Below, in pieces: positions 34,810 through 43,712 of a DNA stretch of 64,000 bases; the stretch's first letter is position 1; every line of letters starts with the position of its first letter. The stretch lies in assembly GCF_011947225.1 (NCBI RefSeq), contig NZ_JAATVW010000002.1:124001-188000 (forward strand), read 5' to 3'. The position numbers were made by a program, and so were the translations under genes. The DNA comes from Planosporangium flavigriseum. Lineage in GTDB: Bacteria; Actinomycetota; Actinomycetes; Mycobacteriales; Micromonosporaceae. The notes beneath the pieces were generated by a model. The model had not been told where the DNA came from and ran no database searches. It saw nothing but the letters and a program-made list of their open reading frames with translations.

Positions 34810-35796
34810 CTATGGCCTAGCGGATCCTTCTGAATCACCAATAGCTTCCACAAACCTGCGTAGCCACGCCGTGAAATCCGGCCCGATATCGCGCCGTTGC
34901 GATGCGAGCTGAACAACGGCCTGGAGGTATCCGAGTGGCTGGCCGGTGTCGTAACGGGTACCCCGGTAGATGACACCATGAACCGGCGTTCCCTCGGCCA
35001 ACAGCAGCGCCATGGCATCGGTGAGTTGGATTTCCCCACCGCTGCCGGGCTTGACCCGTTTGATGGCACTGAAAATCGTGGGCGGTAGCACGTAGCGCCC
35101 GAGTACGGCGAGATTGCTCGGCGCCTCTTCGGGCGTCGGCTTCTCCACCAGGCCGGTGACCCGGACGACCTCCTGCCCGACGTCGGGGAGGCCGGATTCG
35201 GCCGGCTCCACCGACGCGATGCCGTACCGGCGCACCTCGTCCGGTTCGACCTCGAGGAAGGCGAGCACGATCCCGCCCGTACGCGCCTGCAGTTCGAGCA
35301 TCGCCGGCAGCAGCGGCTCAGACTCGTCGACGAACTCGTCGCCAAGGAGCACCGCGAACGGCTCGCCCGCGACGTGGGACTCGCCGACGCCGACCGCGTG
35401 GCCCAGCCCGAGCGGCTCGTGCTGCCGGCAGGTGTAGATGTCGGCCAGCTCGCTGGGGCGCTTGACCGCGGCGAGCCGCTCGTCGTCACCCTTCTCCCTG
35501 AGCCTGGCCTCGAGGTCGGGCCGGCTGTCGAAGTGGTCCACCATCGAGGTCTTGCCGCGGCCTGTGATGAGCAGGATGTCGGTGATCCCGGCGTTGGCTG
35601 CCTCCTCGACGATGTACTGGAGGACAGGCCGGTCCACGACAGGCAGCAACTCCTTCGGCACTGCCTTCGTCGCTGGCAAGAACCGGGTGGCGAGGCCGGC
35701 TGCCGGGATGACAGCCTTGACGGCACGGTGCTGCTCAGAAGTGGACTGTGAGGGCCCGCCAGGGGCTTCCGTGGTTGTGCGCACGCTGTCGACCAT
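34810..35796 (-). CDS. galU: UTP-glucose-1-phosphate uridylyltransferase
   Basis: A 328-residue nucleotidyltransferase making UDP-glucose for cell-envelope polysaccharides and trehalose. The nucleotide-binding motif AVIPAAGLATRFLPATKAVP and the following KELLPVVDRPVLQYI are intact. So are GLGHAV, LLGDEFVDE and the YGIASVEP segment. ATG 35796 is the start. It precedes glp by 63 nt on the same strand and is probably the first gene of that operon. Confidence 0.95.
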   Translation of the reverse strand: MVDSVRTTTEAPGGPSQSTSEQHRAVKAVIPAAGLATRFLPATKAVPKELLPVVDRPVLQYIVEEAANAGITDILLITGRGKTSMVDHFDSRPDLEARLREKGDDERLAAVKRPSELADIYTCRQHEPLGLGHAVGVGESHVAGEPFAVLLGDEFVDESEPLLPAMLELQARTGGIVLAFLEVEPDEVRRYGIASVEPAESGLPDVGQEVVRVTGLVEKPTPEEAPSNLAVLGRYVLPPTIFSAIKRVKPGSGGEIQLTDAMALLLAEGTPVHGVIYRGTRYDTGQPLGYLQAVVQLASQRRDIGPDFTAWLRRFVEAIGDSEGSARP

Positions 35797-35805
35797 GTCG
35801 GGAGA

Positions 35806-37938
35806 CTAACCGTCATGGCTCCGCCGTGGAGGCTCAGGCACCTCGGGAGCACCGACAGCCGAGACGGCCGCAGCGTCCGGAGCGCTCCCGCCGCGCGCCC
35901 ACGCGCCCCGAAACGTGTCCCGTCCGCCGGACTTCGCCTGGTAGAGAGCGTCGTCGGCCGCCTCCAGGACGGCCGCCCCACTCGCACCATGGTCGGGGTA
36001 GACGGCGATGCCGATCGACGCCGTGATCGGAATCCGCACGGGCTGCACTGACCGCTCCAGCCGGACAAGCATCGGAGTACGCCGGATCGCCGCGCCGAGC
36101 CGCTCGGCCACCACCGCGCCGCCGGCGGCGTCGGTCTCCGGCAGGAGTATCACGAACTCCTCGCCGCCCTGGCGGAAGGCGAGGTCAACCTCACGGATCT
36201 CGACCCGGATCCGGCGGGCGAACTCGGCGAGCACGGCGTCGCCGGCCGCGTGCCCGTACGTGTCATTGACGTCCTTGAAGTGGTCGAGGTCCAGCGCGAG
36301 CACGGTGAGCTGGTGGCCGAAGCGGCTGGCCCGCTCGACCTCCCGGCGCAGACTGTCCTTCAGGTACCGGTAGTTGGACAGGCCGGTCAACGGGTCGGTC
36401 AGCGACAGCCGCTGAGCCTCCCGGTGCACCCGGACGTTGTCCAGCGCGACGGCGGCCTGCCCGGCGAACGTGCGCAAGGTCACCACGTCGGCGTCGTCGA
36501 ACTCGTCGAACCCGTGCCGGTCGTACAGCGCCAGCACACCTCGGGCCGGGCCGGGCGACTCGAAGTTCTGGGCGGACTCGGCGGCGGCGGTACTCAAGCC
36601 CCCGGTGGGCCCGGCGATGGCGTCCGGCCCGTACGCGGTGAACGGCACCACCACGTAGGCGCGGCAGCGCGGCTCGTTCGCGGCCAGCTGAGGACCGTCG
36701 CGATCGGTGCGCCCCCGGCGCGCCTCGCCGCTCGCGGCGACGGCGCCCAGCAGGCCCTCTCCCATCCGTAGCCGAAGGTCTCCGACCACGATCGGCTCGC
36801 CGCCCGGCCCGCGCCCGTCGAGGCCCTCGCCGCACTGGCCGACGAGTACGCCGGAGGCCTGGTCGGTCAGGAGCAGCACCCCGGCCTTCGCCCCGGTCGC
36901 CGACAGCGCGCTCTCCAAGATCACCTCGAGGATGCGGTTGACGTCGTGGGTACTCGAGAGGGTGTCCCCCACGAGCCCGAGGTGCCGGCGAAGCTGATCG
37001 CGGCTGACGGTGAGCGCCTGGAGGTAGTCCTGCATCTCGCGCGCCATCCGGTTGAACGTCGTGCCCAGCCGCCCGACCTCGTCACCGGTGCGCACGGGCA
37101 CCCTGATACCGAGATCGCCGCTGGCCAGCCGGTCGACGGCGCGGGACAGCTCGGTGAGCGGGCGGACCGTGGAGCGGGCGAGCCACCAGGCCGCGGCGAC
37201 CGACAGCAGCCCGGCCAGCACGACGACGGCGACGAGAACGGCGTACAGGGCGCGTGGCTCTTCGCGGCTGACGGACAGCGCGAGGGGCAACGGTTGCCCC
37301 GGGCCCCGGTCGAGCCGGCGCACCAGCTTGCCGCCGTCGGTCTCCCCCGCCGTCCCGGGGCGCAGCCCTTCGGCGACCCGGGTGACCTGGCGCTTGTCGG
37401 CGTCGCGCTCGGTACTCCAACCGCCGCCGCCGAGCACGGTCACCGCCGCGCCGGCCGCCGCGGCCAGCCCGCGTACCAGGGTGGGATCGACCGGTTCGAC
37501 GGCGTACGTGTACCCGAGCCGGCGGCCATCGGCGTCGATCACCTCGACGCGCGCGGCGACGGCGGTGACCGTGGCGGCGCCGCGCGCCTCGGAGCAGTCC
37601 GCCCACGGCTTCTGCGGCAGCGCGCCCGCGCCGTACTGGACGGTTCCGGCGGGGTCGACGAGCTGGACGCCAGCGGCGAGTTTCCGGTCGACCACCTGCT
37701 GCGCAGCTGCGGCGTCGCGGTTGCCGCCGAGCACCGCCGCCGTCTCGGCCGCGGCGCGCAGGCGCTGGCAGAGCGCGTTCATGCCGGTACGCACGCCCGC
37801 GGCGGCGAGATCCAGGCGCTCGGTGGCTCTACTGTCGTTCACCGCGCTGACGGTCATCGCCACGAAACCGACTCCGAGCAGCACGGGGCCGAGGACGACC
37901 GCGAGGAACGCGACAGCCAGCCGCGTGCGCAGCGTCAC
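35806..37938 (-). CDS. Membrane sensor diguanylate cyclase (HAMP-GAF-GGDEF)
   Basis: A 710-residue protein. The N-terminal helix (LAVAFLAVVLGPVLLGVGFVAM), an extracytoplasmic sensor with a TVQYGAGALPQKPW-type core, and a second helix (ALYAVLVAVVVLAGLLSVAA) are followed by a HAMP linker (STVRPLTELSRAVDRLASGDL), a GAF-like domain and a C-terminal GGDEF domain. The active-site signature reads RQGGEEF, a functional form, with LALDLDHFKDVNDTYGH upstream. It should synthesise c-di-GMP. Start GTG 37938 follows GGGAGGAC; the frame extends to 38277 but that part overlaps the divergent gene. Confidence 0.92.
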   Translation of the reverse strand: MTLRTRLAVAFLAVVLGPVLLGVGFVAMTVSAVNDSRATERLDLAAAGVRTGMNALCQRLRAAAETAAVLGGNRDAAAAQQVVDRKLAAGVQLVDPAGTVQYGAGALPQKPWADCSEARGAATVTAVAARVEVIDADGRRLGYTYAVEPVDPTLVRGLAAAAGAAVTVLGGGGWSTERDADKRQVTRVAEGLRPGTAGETDGGKLVRRLDRGPGQPLPLALSVSREEPRALYAVLVAVVVLAGLLSVAAAWWLARSTVRPLTELSRAVDRLASGDLGIRVPVRTGDEVGRLGTTFNRMAREMQDYLQALTVSRDQLRRHLGLVGDTLSSTHDVNRILEVILESALSATGAKAGVLLLTDQASGVLVGQCGEGLDGRGPGGEPIVVGDLRLRMGEGLLGAVAASGEARRGRTDRDGPQLAANEPRCRAYVVVPFTAYGPDAIAGPTGGLSTAAAESAQNFESPGPARGVLALYDRHGFDEFDDADVVTLRTFAGQAAVALDNVRVHREAQRLSLTDPLTGLSNYRYLKDSLRREVERASRFGHQLTVLALDLDHFKDVNDTYGHAAGDAVLAEFARRIRVEIREVDLAFRQGGEEFVILLPETDAAGGAVVAERLGAAIRRTPMLVRLERSVQPVRIPITASIGIAVYPDHGASGAAVLEAADDALYQAKSGGRDTFRGAWARGGSAPDAAAVSAVGAPEVPEPPRRSHDG

Positions 37939-38033
37939 TCGTCCTCCCGATGTCCAAGGGGGGTGCGGTAGATCACGGCCGTGTGATGCTGTCTTAACGT
38001 ACGGCCTTCCACCGACTGCCGCCGAGGTCCCTT

Positions 38034-38681
38034 GTGTCCGATTTTTCTGGTCTGGGCAGCTTAGCCCGAAAAGATAATGTTGCCGTAGAAGCCGCGCCGG
38101 GGCGATCCAAGCCCGAAATCCGGTCCGCGATGCTGGCCGCGCGCCGGTCACAGACCCCGGAGGTACGCGCGGAGGCCGACGCCGCGATCCGAAGGGTCCT
38201 CGCGGACGTGGTGGCCACGGTCCGGCCCGGCACCGTCTGTGCGTACCTGCCCATGGGGGGCGAGCCGGGCGGGGCACAACTGCCCGATCTGCCGGGCGTG
38301 GGCCGGATTCTCCTCCCGGTACTGCGCCCCGACCTGGACCTCGACTGGGCCACCTACCCCGCTCCCCTCGTCCCTGGGCGGTACGGGCTCGCCGAGCCCG
38401 AGGGCCCGCGCCTCGGCGTCGACGCGATCACCGAGGCCGACCTGATCATCGCTCCGGGGCTCGCCGTGTCGACCGACGGCGTACGGCTCGGTCGCGGCGG
38501 CGGCTCGTACGACCGCGCGCTCGCCCGGGTGGCCCCGTCGGCCGTCGTGGTCGTACCGCTCTACGAGGGAGAACTCGTCGACCGGCTCCCGGCCGAGCCG
38601 CACGACCGGCCGGTGGACGCGGTGGTCACCCCGACCGGGGTGCGTCTGGTTGCTCACACTGGACGAAACCACCCTGCATGA
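38034..38681 (+). CDS. 5-formyltetrahydrofolate cyclo-ligase
   Basis: A 215-residue enzyme converting 5-formyl-THF to 5,10-methenyl-THF with ATP. The signature GRGGGSYDRAL is present, as are SKPEIRSAMLAARR and GLAEPEGPRLG. GTG 38034 starts the frame; a shorter start near SKPEIR is possible, since family members usually begin there. It is divergent from the GGDEF gene. Confidence 0.9.
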   Translation: MSDFSGLGSLARKDNVAVEAAPGRSKPEIRSAMLAARRSQTPEVRAEADAAIRRVLADVVATVRPGTVCAYLPMGGEPGGAQLPDLPGVGRILLPVLRPDLDLDWATYPAPLVPGRYGLAEPEGPRLGVDAITEADLIIAPGLAVSTDGVRLGRGGGSYDRALARVAPSAVVVVPLYEGELVDRLPAEPHDRPVDAVVTPTGVRLVAHTGRNHPA

Positions 38682-38731
38682 CGCACGATTGGCACTCGAA
38701 GATGCCGAGTGCCAAAACCACGGAGGCTGCC

Positions 38732-39061
38732 GTGCCGACTTACCAGTACGCGTGCACCGCGTGCGGTCATCAGCTCGAGGCGGTGCAGTCGTTCAACGAC
38801 GAGCCGCTGACCGAGTGCCCGGAGTGTCAGGGCAAGCTACGCAAGCTGTTCTCGGCTGTGGGCATCGTGTTCAAGGGCTCGGGCTTCTACCGCACCGATT
38901 CCCGCTCGGGTTCGAACTCGACATCGACCAGCTCATCCTCGAGCACCTCCAACGGCGGCGCGGCGACCAAGGCGAGCTCCGACACGAAGTCGACCGACAC
39001 GAAGTCGACCGACAGCGGCAAGTCCGACAAGGCGCCCGCCACGAGCAGCACCGCCAGCTAG
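38732..39061 (+). CDS. FmdB-family zinc-ribbon protein
   Basis: A 109-residue protein. The N-terminal zinc ribbon MPTYQYACTACGHQLEAVQS with a second knuckle CPECQG is the FmdB family hallmark. The C-terminal half is a Ser/Thr/Lys-rich low-complexity tail, often seen in actinobacterial members. GTG 38732 follows CGGAGG. It is commonly next to the formyl-THF cyclo-ligase gene. Function is not well defined; it has been linked to regulation of amidase genes. Confidence 0.88.
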   Translation: MPTYQYACTACGHQLEAVQSFNDEPLTECPECQGKLRKLFSAVGIVFKGSGFYRTDSRSGSNSTSTSSSSSTSNGGAATKASSDTKSTDTKSTDSGKSDKAPATSSTAS

Positions 39062-39069
39062 TCGGCTCG

Positions 39070-39258
39070 TCAGCCCCAGTGCGGCGGACGGTCTGCCAGG
39101 AGGCGATCGTCGTTACCGGCGCGGCGCTCGCCCCAACCCGCGTCGGTGTCATCGCCGGTCTGGTCGGGCAGGACCACGAGGTCGTCGGTGAAGGCCACCT
39201 CTCGCCGATCGTCGGCCGAGCTGGGCGCGAGGTGCAGGTCGTCGCTTCGTCGTGGCAC
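39070..39258 (-). CDS. Small conserved actinobacterial protein
   Basis: A 62-residue frame from GTG 39258 (MPRRSDDLHLAPSSADDRRE), ending in the DDRLLADRPPHWG type of tail that recurs in small actinobacterial proteins. The longer frame from 39456 overlaps the next gene and is not credible. Function unknown. Confidence 0.6.
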   Translation of the reverse strand: MPRRSDDLHLAPSSADDRREVAFTDDLVVLPDQTGDDTDAGWGERRAGNDDRLLADRPPHWG

Positions 39259-39299
39259 AAAACGAAGCGTAGCCGCATCCCCTTGGTAGCGTCGGGCGC

Positions 39300-39602
39300 G
39301 TGACCAGCCCCACTCCGGACGACCAGTGGCGGCGGCCCGCCGACGCGGTGCCGCCCCCTCCGCCACCGGTACGGGAACCCGCGCCCTACGCGGGTCCACC
39401 ATCGGCCACTCCCCCGCCGGCCGGCTGGCGGCCGCCCCTCGTCGTGCAGGTGCCACCGCCGCGGGAGCTTCCGCCCCAGGACCTGCCGCGCCTGGACGAG
39501 GCCGAGCAGCGGGCCCGCACCCTCACGTACGGCATCGCCATGGTCGCCGGGGCCGTCATGATCGTCGTCATGCTGGTGCTGTGCGGCCGCGCGCTGTTCT
39601 GA
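39300..39602 (+). CDS. Proline-rich protein with C-terminal membrane helix
   Basis: A 100-residue protein from GTG 39300. Residues 1-65 are proline-rich and likely disordered; residues 75-97 form a transmembrane helix (TYGIAMVAGAVMIVVMLVL). It resembles small tail-anchored envelope proteins of actinobacteria; no function is assigned. Confidence 0.65.
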   Translation: MTSPTPDDQWRRPADAVPPPPPPVREPAPYAGPPSATPPPAGWRPPLVVQVPPPRELPPQDLPRLDEAEQRARTLTYGIAMVAGAVMIVVMLVLCGRALF

Positions 39603-39607
39603 CCGCT

Positions 39608-39673
39608 GTCGCCCGCGACCCGCCGTCGCCCGCGACCCGCCGTCGCCCGCGACCCGCTGTCGCCCGCCACACC
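39608..39673 (+). repeat. 17-bp tandem repeat, 3.9 copies
   Basis: The unit GTCGCCCGCGACCCGCC repeats from 39608, with three near-identical copies and a degenerate fourth. It lies between the proline-rich gene and the Fur promoter, in non-coding DNA. Confidence 0.9.
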
Positions 39674-39708
39674 TTGAGCAGGCCCTTACTGCGTGCTCTT
39701 ATTGGTGC

Positions 39709-40134
39709 ATGCCTGCCGAAGAGCTGCTGCGATCCCACGGCCTGCGGGTCACTCGGCAGCGCCTGGCTGTCCTCGATGTGCTCGAGACCGACCGCGGTCA
39801 TCTGGACGTCGAGCAGATCACGGCCAAGGTACGCGCCCGGCTGGACTCGGTCTCGGTGCAGGCCGTCTACGACGTGCTCGACGCCCTGTGCCGCACCGGC
39901 CTGATCCGGCGCATCGAGCCGGCCGGCGGACCAGCCCGCTTCGAACGCCGGGCCGGGGACAACCACCATCACATCGTGTGCCGGGGCTGCGGCGAGATCG
40001 CCGACGTCGACTGCGTGGTGGGCACCGCACCCTGCCTGGAGCCCGCGCGCGGGCACGGGTACGAACTCGACGAGGCCGAAGTGACGTTCTGGGGCCTCTG
40101 CCCCCAGTGCCAGGCCCGCCGCGCCGCCGACTGA
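39709..40134 (+). CDS. Fur-family metal or redox regulator
   Basis: A 141-residue repressor. The winged-helix DNA-binding half has LRVTRQRLAVLDVL and SVQAVYDVLDALCRTGLI. The dimerisation half carries the metal ligands in NHHHIVCRGCGEIADVDC and a C-terminal CPQC for structural zinc. It looks like the FurA/CatR type that often controls catalase or iron genes, but no such gene is adjacent. A promoter (TTGAGC, 17 nt, TCTTAT) ends 6 nt before the ATG, so the mRNA may be leaderless. Confidence 0.9.
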   Translation: MPAEELLRSHGLRVTRQRLAVLDVLETDRGHLDVEQITAKVRARLDSVSVQAVYDVLDALCRTGLIRRIEPAGGPARFERRAGDNHHHIVCRGCGEIADVDCVVGTAPCLEPARGHGYELDEAEVTFWGLCPQCQARRAAD

Positions 40135-40152
40135 GCGTGGCAGGCTGTCTGG

Positions 40153-40977
40153 GTGGACCGCGATGACGATCTGGGACTGTTCGGCCCCGACTCCGTGACC
40201 TGGCGGGTGCACTCCGAGCCGATCCTCGCCCTAGGCGGGATGCGGGCGCTCTACCTGCAGACGCTGCATCCCCGCGCGATGGCCGGCGTCGCGCAGAACT
40301 CCGGCTACCGCACCGACCCGTGGGGCCGCCTGGAGCGCACCGCGATCTACATCGCCACCGTGGCGTACGGCACGACCGCACAGGCTCACCAGGCCGGCGA
40401 GCGGCTCCGCCGACTGCACGCGCGGATGTGGGCGACCGACCCGGACACCGGCGAGCGGTTCCGCATCGACGAACCGGACCTGCTGCGGTGGGTACACGTG
40501 ACCGAGGTCGACTCGTTTCTGACCACTGCGCGGCGGGCCGGCCTGGACCTGACCAACTCCGAAGCCGACCGGTACCTCGACGAGCAGCGACGCGCGGCCG
40601 AACTGGTCGGCCTCTCCGCCGACGAGGTACCCGGCTCGGTCGCGGAGGTACGCGACTACTACCGCATGGTGCGCCCCCGCCTGCGGATGACCAGGGAAGC
40701 CGCGGAGAGCCTGCTGTTCCTGACCGTCCCGCCGATGCCGCGGGGCCTCGGGTTCACCCCGGCCCGCGCCGCCTGGCTCGGGGTGTCGGCGCTCGCCGTG
40801 AGCCTGCTGCCGCGCTGGGCGCGCAAGCTGTACGGCCTGCCGGGGCTGCCGACCACCGATCTGACCGCGTCCGTGTCGACCCGCGCGTTACGGCTCTCGC
40901 TGCGCGCGCTGCCGCGGAACCTGCGCGAGGGCCCGATCTACAAGTCGGCCATGGCCCGGGCGGCGCGGGTCGCCTGA
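40153..40977 (+). CDS. MpaB/DUF2236-family oxygenase-like protein
   Basis: A 274-residue protein of the DUF2236 group (fungal MpaB and rubber oxygenase Lcp relatives, haem-binding oxygenases). Family features are SVTWRVHSEPILALGG, ALYLQTLHPRAMAGVAQNSGY, RTDPWGRLERTAIYIATVAYG and the WVHVTEVDSFL segment with a histidine. It starts with GTG 40153, 18 bp after Fur. Substrate unknown. Confidence 0.85.
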   Translation: MDRDDDLGLFGPDSVTWRVHSEPILALGGMRALYLQTLHPRAMAGVAQNSGYRTDPWGRLERTAIYIATVAYGTTAQAHQAGERLRRLHARMWATDPDTGERFRIDEPDLLRWVHVTEVDSFLTTARRAGLDLTNSEADRYLDEQRRAAELVGLSADEVPGSVAEVRDYYRMVRPRLRMTREAAESLLFLTVPPMPRGLGFTPARAAWLGVSALAVSLLPRWARKLYGLPGLPTTDLTASVSTRALRLSLRALPRNLREGPIYKSAMARAARVA

Positions 40978-40981
40978 GGCC

Positions 40982-41887
40982 CTACTGCTCCGACTCGGCC
41001 TGCGAGAAGCGCTCGATCGCCGCCCACGGCTCGCGCTCGGGCGCGCTGGCGCCCGCCGGGCAGGCCCGGCGGAAGTCGCACCAGGAGCAGAGGGCCCCCG
41101 GCATGGGCGGGAACGCCTCGTCGGGGTCGGCGCCGGCCGCCACCGCCGCCTCGGCGTCGATCGCGTCCTGCGCGGTCTGCTCGGCCCGGCGCAAATGCCT
41201 GGCCAGGGACTCCTCGGTGTGCTCGGCTGCCGCGACGGTGCCGGTGGGCAGGTGGTGCAGTTCCACCTTCCGGCAGCGACGGCGGAACAGCCGCTCCGCG
41301 GCGTACGCGTACAGCGCCAACGCTCGGGAGCCGCGCGCGTCGTCGGTGGTCAGATCGCTCCGGCCGGTCTTGTAGTCGACGATCACCAACTCGTCGCCGA
41401 CCTGGTCGATGCGGTCGACCCGCCCCGACAGCGCCAGCAGGTCGGTTTTCGCGGCGACGGTCCGCTCGACGCCGACCGGGTCGACGTGCGGGTCGAGGCC
41501 CGCGACGTAGGCCTCCAGCCAGCCCAGGGCGCGCTGGAACGCCTGCTGCTCCTGCGCCTCGTCGCGGTAGCCCTCCCTGACCCACGTGGCGCGCAGCAGC
41601 TTCGGCAGGACCGCCGGGGCGCGCTCGGCGCCGGGAAGGGCGTACCAGTTCTTCAGGGCGTTGTGCACGCTGGAACCGAGCGAGTTGTGCGCCCACGGCG
41701 GCCCCTTGCGGGGCGAGGGCCGGTCGACGTAGGCGTACCGGTACCGCCGGGGGCAGTCCTCGTAGGTGCCGAGACGGCTCGGCGTGCAACTGAACAGCCG
41801 CTTGGGTGCGGCGAAAAGTCCTAGTTGCCCGTCTTGGTCAGCGGGCGGGGCGGGTTTGGCGGAGCGGGTCAGCCGTTCGGCAGGCAC
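40982..41887 (-). CDS. RecB-like PD-(D/E)XK exonuclease with Fe-S motif
   Basis: A 301-residue single-domain nuclease related to Cas4/AddB C-termini (PDDEXK_1). The catalytic motifs are SGRVDRID and VIVDYKTG. An iron-sulfur cluster is suggested by one early cysteine (CPRRYRYAYVDRP) and three late ones (CSWCDFRRAC). It is widespread in actinobacteria outside CRISPR loci; no cas gene is present here. Start GTG 41887. Confidence 0.88.
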   Translation of the reverse strand: MPAERLTRSAKPAPPADQDGQLGLFAAPKRLFSCTPSRLGTYEDCPRRYRYAYVDRPSPRKGPPWAHNSLGSSVHNALKNWYALPGAERAPAVLPKLLRATWVREGYRDEAQEQQAFQRALGWLEAYVAGLDPHVDPVGVERTVAAKTDLLALSGRVDRIDQVGDELVIVDYKTGRSDLTTDDARGSRALALYAYAAERLFRRRCRKVELHHLPTGTVAAAEHTEESLARHLRRAEQTAQDAIDAEAAVAAGADPDEAFPPMPGALCSWCDFRRACPAGASAPEREPWAAIERFSQAESEQ

Positions 41888-41975
41888 GTGACGATCCTGC
41901 CACCCGGGTGCGACACTTGTCCGGCGCGCTCCCGCGGCGCGCCGCGATTACGCAGGTGGAGGCACTGGAGGTCCG

Positions 41976-42233
41976 ATGGGATTCATGCGATGGCTGCGCG
42001 GAGGTGACGAGGACACCGCCGCCACGGGCATGGTCTCCGCGGGCCTAGCCGAGATCGACGGACTGTTCCGGCCGTCGAAGCACAAGCAGACCGAGCACGT
42101 CGAGGAGCAGAAGCGCCGCCGGGTCGACGTCGCAGCCGCCGGCGGCATCGACCTCGACCGTGGCGTGGCCGTGATCCGGCCGAAGCGGGCCGAGACCCCG
42201 GCGGCCCCGGCCGCGGAGGATCAGCCCGCGTAG
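41976..42233 (+). CDS. Small conserved protein, unknown function
   Basis: An 85-residue soluble protein starting at ATG 41976 behind GGAGG. It has a short amphipathic start (MGFMRWLRGG), EIDGLFRPSKHKQTEHVEEQ, and a basic middle. Its end overlaps the end of marC by 13 bp on the opposite strand. No family is recognised. Confidence 0.6.
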   Translation: MGFMRWLRGGDEDTAATGMVSAGLAEIDGLFRPSKHKQTEHVEEQKRRRVDVAAAGGIDLDRGVAVIRPKRAETPAAPAAEDQPA

Positions 42234-42832
42234 TCCCGGACGAACGCGGCCACCGCGTCCGCGACCAACTGCACCGCGATCGCCGCGAGCAGCAGACCGG
42301 CGATGCGGGTGAGCACCTCGATGCCGCTGGGGCGCAGCAACCGGACGACCAGTCCGGAAAACCGCAGCGCCAGCCACACCAGCAGCAGCACCACCACGAG
42401 CCCCAGCACGATGGCGGCGAAGTCGCCGGGCGTTCGGCTGCGCTGCACGAACAGCATCGTGGCGACGATGGCGCCGGGGCCGGCCAGCAGCGGCGTTCCC
42501 AGCGGCACGAGCGCGATGTTCGACGTGGTCTGCTGCGACTCCGGGTCGTCGGCCTTGCCGGTCAGCAGCTCCAACGCGACCAGCAGGAGCAGCAGGCCAC
42601 CGGCGCCCTGCATGGCCGGCAGCCCGATGCCGAGATAGGTCAGGATCTGATGCCCGGCGATCCCGAAGAACGCGATGACGCCGCCGGCCAGTGCGACCGC
42701 CTGCCAGGCGGCCCGGGTACGCTCACGCGCCGGCAGCCTGCCGGTCAGCGCAAGGAAGATCGGCACCATGCCGGGCGGATCCATGATCACGAAGAGCGTC
42801 ACCAGGGTTTCGCCGAGCAGCTTCGCGTTCAT
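42221..42832 (-). CDS. MarC-family integral membrane protein
   Basis: A 203-residue protein with six transmembrane helices. The MarC hallmark PLGTPLLAGPGAIVATML is present, as is the early MDPPGMVPIFLALT. Function is unknown; MarC is not an antibiotic exporter despite its name. Its start overlaps the PHP gene stop by 4 nt. Confidence 0.9.
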   Translation of the reverse strand: MNAKLLGETLVTLFVIMDPPGMVPIFLALTGRLPARERTRAAWQAVALAGGVIAFFGIAGHQILTYLGIGLPAMQGAGGLLLLLVALELLTGKADDPESQQTTSNIALVPLGTPLLAGPGAIVATMLFVQRSRTPGDFAAIVLGLVVVLLLVWLALRFSGLVVRLLRPSGIEVLTRIAGLLLAAIAVQLVADAVAAFVRDYAG

Positions 42833-43677
42833 CGGACGGGAGCGTAGCCTTTCGCGGCCGCAACGATCCGCTCGTACACCTCGGGCGCGGTGGTGAACGC
42901 CCCGAGCGACACCGTCTTGTTGGTGCCGTGGAAGTCACTGGATCCAGTCACGGCGAGACCGAGATCAGAGGCGAGCGCCCGGACGTGCGCCCGCTCCTCC
43001 GGCGTGTGGTCTTCGTGGTCGGCCTCCAAGCCGAACAGACCGGCTCTGGCCATGTCCGCGATGAGCTCATCGGGTACGACCGGGCCGCGCCGGGCCGCCT
43101 TCGGGTGCGCCAAAACGGTCACCCCGCCCGCGTCGCGTACCAGTCGCAGGGCGGCGAAGACGTCGAGATCATGTTTCGGCAGGCGGTACTTCTCGCCGAG
43201 CAGGTGCGGGGCGAACGCTTCGGAGACGGTCGCCGCCAGCCCCCGCCGGATGAGCGCCTGCGCCAGGTGCGGGCGCCCGACGGTTCCGCCACCCGCGTGA
43301 TGGAGGATCTCGTCCCACGTCACGTCGATCCCGTCGGCGCGAAGCAGGTCGACGATCCGCCGCGCACGGTGCTCCCGGTGCTCACGCACCCGGGCGAGCT
43401 CCGCGGACAGCTCCGGGTCCGCCGGGTTGAACAGGTACGCGAGCAGGTGGAGCGCGATCGATCCGTTCGGCGTGTACCAGCGGCACGACAGCTCAGCCCC
43501 GGGTACCAGCGTCAGCCCCGGCGGCAGCGCTCCCATCGCCCGCTCCCAGCCACCCGTGGTGTCGTGGTCGGTGATCGCGACCACGTCCAGTCCTGCGGCG
43601 GCCGCCGCGCCCATCAGCTCCGCCGGGCTCAGCGTGCCGTCGCTCGCCGTCGAGTGAGCGTGCAGGTCAATTCGCAT
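42829..43677 (-). CDS. PHP-domain phosphoesterase
   Basis: A 282-residue metal-dependent phosphoesterase. Motif I is MRIDLHAHSTASDGTLSP. Further ligands are in AITDHDT, GAELSC, LAHPKAARRG and the late SSDFHG. It resembles the YciV/RNase AM group, which hydrolyses 3',5'-bisphosphonucleotides and short RNA 5' ends. Start ATG 43677; coupled to marC. Confidence 0.9.
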   Translation of the reverse strand: MRIDLHAHSTASDGTLSPAELMGAAAAAGLDVVAITDHDTTGGWERAMGALPPGLTLVPGAELSCRWYTPNGSIALHLLAYLFNPADPELSAELARVREHREHRARRIVDLLRADGIDVTWDEILHHAGGGTVGRPHLAQALIRRGLAATVSEAFAPHLLGEKYRLPKHDLDVFAALRLVRDAGGVTVLAHPKAARRGPVVPDELIADMARAGLFGLEADHEDHTPEERAHVRALASDLGLAVTGSSDFHGTNKTVSLGAFTTAPEVYERIVAAAKGYAPVR

Positions 43678-43712
43678 TAAGGCCGACGGTACGGTATCGG
43701 CCCGTCAGGCGA

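Noticed and set aside
39259-39456. Extending the small protein at 39070 to the upstream start at 39456.
   Set aside because: The extension is antisense to the proline-rich gene and has low-complexity composition.
40982-41887. The RecB-like nuclease as Cas4.
   Set aside because: No CRISPR array or other cas gene lies in the window; stand-alone members are common in actinobacteria.
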